A stretch of 64,000 nucleotides of DNA, from contig CAZFRE010000004.1 of NCBI GenBank assembly GCA_964521195.1, forward strand, positions 1-64,000, given 5' to 3'. The notes under the pieces were generated by a model. It worked only from the letters and a program-made list of their open reading frames with translations, was not told the origin of the DNA and ran no database searches. Below are positions 57,481 through 64,000 of this stretch, piece by piece; position 1 is the first letter of the stretch; each line of letters begins with the position of its first letter. Made by a program: the position numbers and the translations under genes. The stretch comes from CAWDNM01 sp964521195 (GTDB lineage Bacteria; Actinomycetota; Coriobacteriia; Anaerosomatales; JAAXUF01).

Positions 57481-58230
57481 ATGACGAGCGACCATTCGCA
57501 CAGCGACTCTCCCCTCGCCTCGCCCGAGTCGGCCCCATCCCCGGCCACGGCCCCCGACTGCGTGTCGCGCGAGGACTTCGCCGTCTTCGCCCATGAGCTG
57601 CGCGGCGCCCTCACCGTCATCTCCGGCTACACCGAGATGCTCCGGCGCCCGCTCCCCGAGGACGACCGGCTCGCGGCACTCGAAGGCATCCGACGCGCGA
57701 TCGGCAGGGCCGACACGCTGTGCACCGAAGTCCTCGAGGCGCGCCCCTCCCGGACCAGCCCGGAGCAGACGCGCGAGCGCGTCGACGTCCGCTCCCTCGC
57801 CGAGCAGGTCGCCGAGGAGCAACGCGCGGCCTGCGGGCGCGACATCGCCGTCGAGGCGACGGCGGCGCCGATCGTCCTCGGCGATGAGCAGGCACTCGCG
57901 CGCGCGCTCGCCAACCTCGTCTCCAACGCCGTCAAGTACTCGCCCGCCCCTGCCCCGGTGCGCATCGCCGTGAGCTCGGAGCAGTCCGCCGGGGCTGGCC
58001 GCACGGCGGTGATCGAGGTGTGCGACAGCGGACCGGGTATTCCCGCCGATGCTCGCGAGCGCGTGTTCGATCCGTTCGAACGCCTAGGGCGCACTGCCGA
58101 CACGCCGGGTACCGGCCTGGGGCTCACCGTCGTCGCCGGTGTCGTGAGCGCGCACGGCGGCGCCACCCGGATTCTCGAGAACCCGGGTGGCGGCACGATC
58201 GTGCGGATCGAGCTGCCGGCGGCCGGCTAG
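57481..58230 (+). CDS. Soluble sensor histidine kinase
   Basis: A kinase of about 249 residues. A Ser/Pro-rich N-terminus (residues 1-30) precedes the phosphoacceptor helix AVFAHELRGALTVISGY (His in AHEL). The ATP domain has LANLVSNAVKYS (N box), DSGPGIP (G1), FDPFERLG (F box) and GTGLGLTVV (G2). No transmembrane helix or sensor domain is seen, so it may respond to a cytoplasmic partner. ATG at 57481 is the likely start; an earlier in-frame ATG at 57370 is poorly placed. No response regulator is adjacent, so it is an orphan in this window. Confidence 0.8.
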   Translation: MTSDHSHSDSPLASPESAPSPATAPDCVSREDFAVFAHELRGALTVISGYTEMLRRPLPEDDRLAALEGIRRAIGRADTLCTEVLEARPSRTSPEQTRERVDVRSLAEQVAEEQRAACGRDIAVEATAAPIVLGDEQALARALANLVSNAVKYSPAPAPVRIAVSSEQSAGAGRTAVIEVCDSGPGIPADARERVFDPFERLGRTADTPGTGLGLTVVAGVVSAHGGATRILENPGGGTIVRIELPAAG

Positions 58231-58231
58231 C

Positions 58232-60898
58232 CTACGCCGCCTGCAGCGATGCCGCGGCGCGGGCGTCTCGGCGGCGCTTGATGAGCTTCTCGACCTCGAC
58301 CGCCCAGAAGACGATCGTCGACATGCCCAGCGCCACCGCGAGCTCGACAGCCGTGAGCGGCTGCGTCTTGAATATGCCTTGGAGCAGCGGTACGTAGATC
58401 GTCGCAAGCTGCATGACGATCGTGAGGCCCACAGCCCCGGTCATCGCCATGTTGGAGCGCAGTCCTTGGCTGAACAGCGACTCGCGGTCGGAGCGCACGG
58501 CGAGCACGTGACCCATCTGCGAGAAGCACAGCACCGTGAACACCATCGTCTGCCAGTGCCAGCCGACCTCGATGGCGAACGCCTGCGTGAGCAGCGACGC
58601 GCAGCCCATCAGCAGGCCCACCCAGACAAGGTGCGCGGCGAGACCGTCGGCGAAGATGCTCTCCTTCGGCGGACGCGGTGGGCGATTCATGATGCCCTTC
58701 TCCTGCGGCTCGGAACCGAGCGCGAGTCCGGGCAGCCCGTCCGTCACCAGGTTGATCCAGAGGATGTGGATGGGCAGCAGGGGAATCGGCAGCCCGAAGA
58801 ACGGCGCAAGCAGGATCGTCCAGATCTCGCCCGAGTTCGACGCCATGGCGTACTTGATGAACTTGCGGATGTTGTCGAAGATGCGGCGACCTTCTCGGAC
58901 GGCGCCCACTATGGACGCGAAGTTGTCGTCGAGCAGCACCATCGCCGCGGCTTCTTTCGCGACGTCGGTGCCGGTGATACCCATGGCGATGCCGATGTCG
59001 GCCCGCGCGAGCGCGGGAGCGTCGTTGACACCGTCGCCGGTCATCGCAACGAACTCACCCTTGTCCTGCAATGCCTGGACGATCTTGAGCTTCTGCTCCG
59101 GAGCGACCCGCGCGTACACGCGGATGTCCTCCACGCGCCGCTCGAAGTGCTCGAGGTCCAGCGCGTCGAGCTCGGCGCCGGTCATCATCTCCGAGGCGTC
59201 CTCCGCGATGCCGAGCCGGCGCGCGATCTCGAGCGCTGTCGCCGGATGGTCGCCCGTGATCATGACCGGCACGATACCGGCGCGCTTGCACTCCGCGACG
59301 GCTTGCGCCGCTTCTTCACGCGGCGGATCGACGAGGCCCACGTAGCCGAGAAGCACGAGGTCCGTCTCGAGCTCGTCGTAGTTGCCGTCTACAGGCAGCG
59401 CGTCGAGGCGCCGCATCGCGAAGGCGAGTACCCGCAGGCCGTCGGCCGACCAGTCGTCGATGAGCGTCTGAGCGGCCACCGGGTCGACCGGCATCATCGC
59501 ACCATCCACGCCGAGGGCTCCTCGTGAACGCTCGACGACGGACTCCGCAGCTCCCTTCGTGAACGCGACATACGTCCCGTCGCCGGCCGAGTGCACCGTC
59601 GTCATGAGCTTGCGGTCCGAGTCGAACGGCAGTTCGGCGGTCCGGGGCAGCTCCTGACCCAGCGCCGATTGGTCGTAGCCGGACGCCTCGGCACCGACGA
59701 GGAACGCGACCTCAGTCGGGTCGCCCACGTGCTCTTCGCCGCTGCGGGAGACGTCGTTGGACAGCGCCATCGCCGCGCCGAGCCACTCCCAGACCGACTC
59801 GCCGAGTGCCCCGTCTCGCGCCGGCAGTGCGTCGGCCGACTCGCCACCGGCGGCCACGCGGTCCACCGTCATCCGGTTGACCGTGAGCGTGCCGGTCTTA
59901 TCGGTGCAGACGAACGTCACCGAGCCGAGCGTCTCGACCGCGGGCAACCTGCGGACGAGCGTGTGCGTCTTCACGAGCCGCTTCGCGCCGAACGCCAGCG
60001 TGATGGTGGCAACCGCCGGCAGCGCTTCCGGCACGGCCGCCACGGCGAGGCTGACCGACGTGAGGAACATCTCGAGCAGGTCCTCGCCACGCATCATGCC
60101 GATGAGGAAGACCAGCGTGCACAGCCCGATCGCCGCGAGCCCCAGCCCCTTGCCAAACTGCGCGAGCCGCTTCTGCAGCGGCGTCTTGACGTCCTCGCAC
60201 TTGTCCAGCAGGTCGGCGATGCGCCCGAGCTCGGTCTGCAGGCCGACTGCGGTGACCACGCCGACGCCTCGCCCGTAGACGATCTGCGTGCCCTTGTAGA
60301 CCATGTTGCGCCGGTCCCCGAGCGACGCCTCTTCCGAGACGACCAGCCCCGCGTCCTTCTCGATCGGCATCGATTCGCCGGTGAGTGCGGCCTCAGCAGC
60401 TCGCAGGCTTGCGGTCTCCACGAGCCGCAAGTCCGCCGGCACCACACGTCCTGCGTCGAGGAGCACGATGTCGCCGACCGTCAGCTCGGCGGCGGGAATC
60501 TCGACGACCTCGCCGTTGCGGCGCACGACGGCCGTCTCGGCAGCCATCTCCTTGAGCGCCTCCATGGCCCGCTCGGCACGGTACTCCTGCACCACACCCA
60601 TGACCGCGTTCAAGATGACGATGACGAGGATGGCGATAGTGTCGGCCACCTCGCCGAGCAGCCCGGAGATCAGCGCCGCCGCCATGAGCAGCAGGATCAG
60701 GAAGTCCTTGAACTGGTCAAGGATCATCGTGGTGATCGAGCGACCTGCCGAGTCGGGCAGTTCGTTCGGCCCGATCTCATGGAGCCTGTTCGACGCGTCG
60801 GCGGTCGAGAGGCCCTGGGCGGTCGCGTGGACGGCATCGAGCGTCTGCTCTGCCGACAGAGCGTGCGGGCATTCAGGTGTGCGGGGTACTTCGGCCAT
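58232..60898 (-). CDS. P-type calcium-transporting ATPase (SERCA/PMR1-like)
   Basis: An 888-residue pump. A-domain LTGESMPIEK, phosphorylation motif DKTGTLTVNR and hinge TGDGVNDAPAL are intact. Helix 4 carries AAVPEALPAV, close to the PEGLPAV motif of calcium ATPases, and helix 6 contains NLVTDGLPGLALG, another Ca2+-site motif; SNSGEIW is in helix 5. It probably exports Ca2+ (or Mn2+) from the cytoplasm. ATG at 60898 follows AGGAGG. It converges with the histidine kinase gene, their stop codons only one base apart. Confidence 0.92.
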   Translation of the reverse strand: MAEVPRTPECPHALSAEQTLDAVHATAQGLSTADASNRLHEIGPNELPDSAGRSITTMILDQFKDFLILLLMAAALISGLLGEVADTIAILVIVILNAVMGVVQEYRAERAMEALKEMAAETAVVRRNGEVVEIPAAELTVGDIVLLDAGRVVPADLRLVETASLRAAEAALTGESMPIEKDAGLVVSEEASLGDRRNMVYKGTQIVYGRGVGVVTAVGLQTELGRIADLLDKCEDVKTPLQKRLAQFGKGLGLAAIGLCTLVFLIGMMRGEDLLEMFLTSVSLAVAAVPEALPAVATITLAFGAKRLVKTHTLVRRLPAVETLGSVTFVCTDKTGTLTVNRMTVDRVAAGGESADALPARDGALGESVWEWLGAAMALSNDVSRSGEEHVGDPTEVAFLVGAEASGYDQSALGQELPRTAELPFDSDRKLMTTVHSAGDGTYVAFTKGAAESVVERSRGALGVDGAMMPVDPVAAQTLIDDWSADGLRVLAFAMRRLDALPVDGNYDELETDLVLLGYVGLVDPPREEAAQAVAECKRAGIVPVMITGDHPATALEIARRLGIAEDASEMMTGAELDALDLEHFERRVEDIRVYARVAPEQKLKIVQALQDKGEFVAMTGDGVNDAPALARADIGIAMGITGTDVAKEAAAMVLLDDNFASIVGAVREGRRIFDNIRKFIKYAMASNSGEIWTILLAPFFGLPIPLLPIHILWINLVTDGLPGLALGSEPQEKGIMNRPPRPPKESIFADGLAAHLVWVGLLMGCASLLTQAFAIEVGWHWQTMVFTVLCFSQMGHVLAVRSDRESLFSQGLRSNMAMTGAVGLTIVMQLATIYVPLLQGIFKTQPLTAVELAVALGMSTIVFWAVEVEKLIKRRRDARAAASLQAA

Positions 60899-61010
60899 GC
60901 TACCTCCTCACGCGGCACTCCGGCCGCGTTCGATGAAGGTCTCGCACGGGTGGTGGTGTCCGCGGCAGGACCGGAGCCTTCGGTGGCTCGTGATGACGGC
61001 CTGCCTCCCG

Positions 61011-61025
61011 ACCCGCGAAGCGGGT
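61011..61025 (-). terminator. Hairpin between the acidic membrane protein gene and the Ca-ATPase gene
   Basis: ACCCGC and GCGGGT form a perfect 6-bp stem with a 3-base loop, extendable with a few more pairs. It lies in the 215-base gap and may terminate the upstream gene (61114-61863). Weak evidence; no T-run. Confidence 0.35.
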
Positions 61026-61113
61026 GGGCAGCTACTCCCCTTCGGAGGCGATGGTACCGCAAGGCGTGCGTGCGGGCGACCACAAGAATGCGGCCCCACC
61101 GCCCCGCGACGCG

Positions 61114-61863
61114 TTACATGAACCGCCCGAGCCTGAGGTAGTCGAGCGCCACGATCGTCCCCCACCACAGGACCACGCCGATCAGGATCGCCCCCGCGCC
61201 CTTGATGAACGCCGAGGTGAACAGCCCGGCACGGTGACGCTTGGCGCTGGTTCTGGAGACGAGCCAGACGGTCGGGATGAGGAAGACGCCGGCCGCCGCG
61301 AGTACGAGGCCGCCGAACACGAACAGCGCGTACTCCTCGGCTTCGTAGACCGCCGATCCGAGCGGCAACTGCTCAAGCTGCCACACAGCGACGCCTGCGA
61401 ACGCTACCCATAGAACCAGGTAGATGGCGAACGGCCACCAAGGTGCTCCGTAACGCTTGTCGGCATCGTCATCCGCCGAGACGGGCGGGGCATCCTGCTT
61501 GGTGCCAGGAGCGATGTCGTCGAGCGTGGGTTCGACTTCGACCTGCTCGGCGGCGGCGGCCACCGCGGCGGCGATATCCTCGTCGGACGGCGGCTCGACG
61601 GGCTCGGTCTGCTCTAGGGACTCTGTGGGCTCCGCGTCTGCCGACGGCTCCGCGGCTGGTTCCTGTTCCGGCTGTGGCTCCGCGGTCGGTTCAGGCTCAA
61701 CCTGCTCAGGCTGTGGCTCCGCAGTCGTCGCCTGCTCCGCGCTCAACTCCGCGGTTTCCGGCACAGCGTCGTCAGAATCCGGCAGTTCGACTGCAGGTTC
61801 CTCGGCCACGGGAAGATCGCCCGTGACCTCGGCCTCGATGTGCTCTTCCTCGAACTCCCCCAT
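61114..61863 (-). CDS. Acidic Glu/Pro-repeat protein with three C-terminal helices
   Basis: A 249-residue protein. Residues 1-130 are almost only Glu, Asp, Pro, Ala and Gln, with repeats such as EPQPEQ, and are surely disordered. Residues 140-249 contain three hydrophobic segments (WPFAIYLVLWVAFAGVAV, ALFVFGGLVLAAAGVFLI, GAILIGVVLWWGTIVAL). There is no cysteine. ATG at 61863 follows GAGAGG. Family not recognised. It is divergent from the HtrA-type protease gene, which also starts with a Pro/Ala-rich cytoplasmic part. Confidence 0.65.
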   Translation of the reverse strand: MGEFEEEHIEAEVTGDLPVAEEPAVELPDSDDAVPETAELSAEQATTAEPQPEQVEPEPTAEPQPEQEPAAEPSADAEPTESLEQTEPVEPPSDEDIAAAVAAAAEQVEVEPTLDDIAPGTKQDAPPVSADDDADKRYGAPWWPFAIYLVLWVAFAGVAVWQLEQLPLGSAVYEAEEYALFVFGGLVLAAAGVFLIPTVWLVSRTSAKRHRAGLFTSAFIKGAGAILIGVVLWWGTIVALDYLRLGRFM

Positions 61864-62087
61864 GCACCTCTCCTCGCTCGCCTCTTGGTGAGTCTACGCA
61901 CGAAGGCCCCTCGGCTCAACTCGTACCTGCCCGGACGGCCCGATTGGCGCTGTGTAGATGTGATGGAATCACCGGAATCCGTCCAGAGTCTGGCACGAAC
62001 CGCGCGTATGCTCGAGTGGAAACGACACACGCGATCGCACGCGAGGCAGCACTCTGCCCGCGCGAACCGAGAATGAAGGAGCACCTC

Positions 62088-63494
62088 ATGACCGACGAGA
62101 GTCGCACGGACCTCCCGGCGACGACCGAGCCGGACCCGGCCGCCGCGCAAGAACCCCCCGCGCCTGCACCCGAGCCAGCGGCCACGGAGCCGACGCCGCC
62201 CGCGCAGTACGCTGCCGCGCCGTCGTACATGCCGCCCACGCCACCTGAGCCCGCGCCGTACCAGCCGACTCCTCCACCAAGCCCGCAGCCGCCTGTATCG
62301 CACAGCGGCAACTCGACGATCGTGCTCGCCGTCATCGCTGCGCTCTTCATGGGACTGATCGCGGGCGTCGCCGGCGGGTTCCTTGGCGGGAAGCTCGTGC
62401 AGGGGAACTCAGGTGGCGTCGCGGTGAAGTCGCAGAAGGTGACGGTCGTGCCCTCGACCACGGAGGAGCCCGCGGTCGCCGCAGCGGCCGCGGCCGTGCC
62501 GAGCGTCGTCAACATCGACGTGAGTTCGGGCACCGCGTCCGCAGGCGAGAACGGTCTGCCCAACTCCCACCCCACGGTGCCCGTTCAGGGCAACGGCTCG
62601 GGCGTCGCGTTCAAGCGCGTGGCGTCCGGCGGGACCTACATCCTGACCAACAACCATGTCGTCGCCGATGCCGCGACCCTCAGCGTCGCCGACGCGACGG
62701 GCAAGAAGCACAAGGGTACGCTTGTCGGGCGTGACCCCGACACCGACATCGCCGTGGTGCGTATCGACGCGGATCTTCCGCTGATCGAGGTCGGCGACTC
62801 GAGCGCCCTCCTCGTCGGCCAGTCGGTGATCGCCATCGGCTCGCCGTTCGGTTTCGAGCACTCCGTCACCTCCGGCGTCGTCTCGGCGCTCGAGCGCTCG
62901 CTCTCCAACGGCAGCGACGGCTCGACGGTCGGCTACACGCTCTCCGACATCATCCAGACCGACGCGGCGATCAACCCCGGCAACTCCGGCGGAGCGCTCG
63001 TCGACCGCGCGGGCAAACTCGTGGGCATCAACACCGCGATCTACAGCGACACTGGCCAGAACGGCGGCATCGGCTTCGCGATCCCGGTCAAGACCGCCGC
63101 GCGCGTCGCCGACGAGCTCATCGCCGGCGGCAAGGTCGGCCACCCGTTCATCGGCCTGATCGGTTCCGACGTCGACGCTCAGAAGGCCGCCGAGAAGAAG
63201 CTCGCCGTGGACCAGGGCGCATACGTCGAGTCGCTGACTGAAGGTGCACCCGCCGAGAAGGCCGGTGTCGAGGTCGGTGACGTCGTGACCGCGGCCGATG
63301 GCAAGGATGTCCGCACGATGAACGACCTGATCGTCGCCGTGCGCCGGCATGAGATCGGTGAGAAGGTCAAGCTCACGATCCGCCGAGGCGAGCAGACGTT
63401 GACGATCGAGGTGCCGGTCGGTGACAAGCCTGCCGACTTCAAGATGCCGTCGACCGAGACTACCGAGACGACCGGCACGCCCAACCGCGACTAG
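62088..63494 (+). CDS. HtrA/DegP-like serine protease with PDZ domain
   Basis: A 468-residue protein. A Pro/Ala/Thr-rich cytoplasmic N-terminus (1-70) is followed by an anchor helix (TIVLAVIAALFMGLIAGVAGG). The trypsin-like domain outside has the triad His in TNNHVV, Asp in DTDIAVVRI and Ser in GNSGGAL, and then a PDZ domain (GAPAEKAGVEVGDVV) ends the protein. It degrades or refolds damaged envelope proteins. ATG at 62088 has AAGGAG six bases upstream; the in-frame ATG at 62073 lacks that spacing. It stands alone, followed by a strong terminator. Confidence 0.94.
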   Translation: MTDESRTDLPATTEPDPAAAQEPPAPAPEPAATEPTPPAQYAAAPSYMPPTPPEPAPYQPTPPPSPQPPVSHSGNSTIVLAVIAALFMGLIAGVAGGFLGGKLVQGNSGGVAVKSQKVTVVPSTTEEPAVAAAAAAVPSVVNIDVSSGTASAGENGLPNSHPTVPVQGNGSGVAFKRVASGGTYILTNNHVVADAATLSVADATGKKHKGTLVGRDPDTDIAVVRIDADLPLIEVGDSSALLVGQSVIAIGSPFGFEHSVTSGVVSALERSLSNGSDGSTVGYTLSDIIQTDAAINPGNSGGALVDRAGKLVGINTAIYSDTGQNGGIGFAIPVKTAARVADELIAGGKVGHPFIGLIGSDVDAQKAAEKKLAVDQGAYVESLTEGAPAEKAGVEVGDVVTAADGKDVRTMNDLIVAVRRHEIGEKVKLTIRRGEQTLTIEVPVGDKPADFKMPSTETTETTGTPNRD

Positions 63495-63526
63495 GCGCGA
63501 GACGCCGCACTCAGGCCTGACACGAA

Positions 63527-63557
63527 GAAGGCCTCCGGCACGCAGCCGGGGGCCTTC
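63527..63557. terminator. Strong hairpin between convergent genes
   Basis: GAAGGCCTCCGGC pairs with GCCGGGGGCCTTC (one G-T wobble) around the loop ACGCA. It lies between the convergent protease gene and the partial gene at the window end and probably terminates both. Confidence 0.75.
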
Positions 63558-63582
63558 GATCGTCACGGACTGCGAACCCGCC

Positions 63583-64000
63583 TTACGCGCGACCCGTGCC
63601 ACGCCGGGCGTACAGGGCAGCACCGATCCCGATCGCGATCACGAGCAACGCCCCGCCAACGTAGAGCGGCACGCGCGAGCCGGAGGTGCCGGCCTCGGCG
63701 CTCCCGCTCGAAGCCTCAGCCGGAGCAGGCTTGGCCGCATCGGCGGCCTTCGCCTCCTCGGTCGTGAAGACGCGCCTGGCCGCCTCGGCCATGTTCGTCG
63801 CGGGATTCTGCACGCCGGCCTTGGTCGCGAGCTCGTCGGGCGCTGACTTGTACATCAGCCGCGCGGTGAGGTCGGCGGCCTCGACACCCGCTGGCAGCGC
63901 GACCTTGTATGACTCAACGAACGACTCCATCGGTGCGATCCGGTCGTCCGATGCGACGCCGACGGCCTCCCACAGCTCGACCGGATGGTTGCCCTCCTTG
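63583..64000 (-). CDS. C-terminal part of a membrane-anchored extracytoplasmic protein (truncated by window end)
   Basis: An open frame reading leftward from the window edge (first visible codons KEGNHPVELWEAVG) to a stop at 63583; the true start lies outside. The visible 138 residues contain a folded part (YKVALPAGVEAADLTARLMY), a Ser/Ala/Thr/Pro linker, and a final transmembrane helix with basic tail (VPLYVGGALLVIAIGIGAALYARR in outline). The N-terminal 75 residues resemble the ends of some multihaem cytochromes and surface proteins, but no CXXCH lies in the window. Family undetermined. Confidence 0.7.
   Translation of the reverse strand, partial: KEGNHPVELWEAVGVASDDRIAPMESFVESYKVALPAGVEAADLTARLMYKSAPDELATKAGVQNPATNMAEAARRVFTTEEAKAADAAKPAPAEASSGSAEAGTSGSRVPLYVGGALLVIAIGIGAALYARRGTGRA

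Noticed and set aside
1..64000. CRISPR arrays, prophage, transposons or tandem repeats
   Set aside because: No direct-repeat array, transposase, integrase or terminal repeats were seen; the only repeats are hairpins and the short ArsR-type operators.

Overview
The window is a dense stretch of high-GC bacterial chromosome. GTG starts, and an occasional TTG, are common, and most genes carry an AGGAGG-type ribosome binding site. The gene content fits Actinomycetota (the rpsF-ssb-rpsR-DUF2232-rplI block, a PafB/PafC-like WYL pair, DUF5679, DUF1461). The hybrid cluster protein, c-type haem assembly genes, Feo iron uptake and secreted proteins point to an anaerobic or facultative lineage, possibly related to Coriobacteriia. 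That placement is inference. I saw no rRNA, CRISPR array, prophage or insertion sequence; one tRNA-Gly(CCC) is present.

Layout. 1-5.8 kb: a strong 30-bp hairpin at the very edge, two glycan genes, a COG2509 flavoprotein, a glutaredoxin and dnaB. 5.9-13.4 kb: a YfhO-like membrane protein, the rpsF-ssb-rpsR-DUF2232-rplI operon, an M23-type peptidase, tRNA-Gly and a 49-aa zinc-ribbon gene. 13.5-22.2 kb: a DUF1461 protein and diguanylate cyclase, a two-gene CcmF/CcsA-like haem-handling unit, a membrane M28 peptidase with a very long insert, a lipoprotein serpin and a DUF389 protein. 22.2-26.4 kb: a nitrosative-stress operon (ygbA, ferredoxin, hcp, small membrane cytochrome c) divergent from a Crp/Fnr regulator. 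26.4-31.8 kb: two cell-envelope membrane enzymes and two unknown proteins.

31.9-37.5 kb is the most notable region: two ArsR-controlled modules. Module A is arsR, a CxxC thioredoxin-like protein, an ArsP-type permease, a membrane-anchored thioredoxin-fold protein and CcdA. The thioredoxin-fold gene has an in-frame TGA exactly where the first active-site Cys should be (U-Q-S-C), followed by a SECIS-like hairpin with a GGUC loop. Module B is arsR, ACR3 and a metallophosphoesterase, divergent from a 58-aa Cys-Cys protein. Four copies of a TTCGA-N6-TCGAA motif sit at the promoters of both modules, suggesting one shared regulon.

37.8-48.1 kb: the WYL pair, a secreted beta-propeller protein, a KefB-type antiporter, a lipoprotein and a DinG/exonuclease fusion. 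48.2-52.5 kb: L-serine dehydratase subunits separated by an oppositely oriented feoA-feoB-Cys-rich cluster that has a DtxR-like palindrome upstream. 52.5-57.3 kb: an alpha/beta hydrolase, a membrane-anchored Mur ligase and two different D-Ala-D-Ala ligases. 57.4-64 kb: a soluble histidine kinase, a Ca-type P-ATPase, an acidic membrane protein, a HtrA-type protease and the 3' end of an unknown anchored protein.
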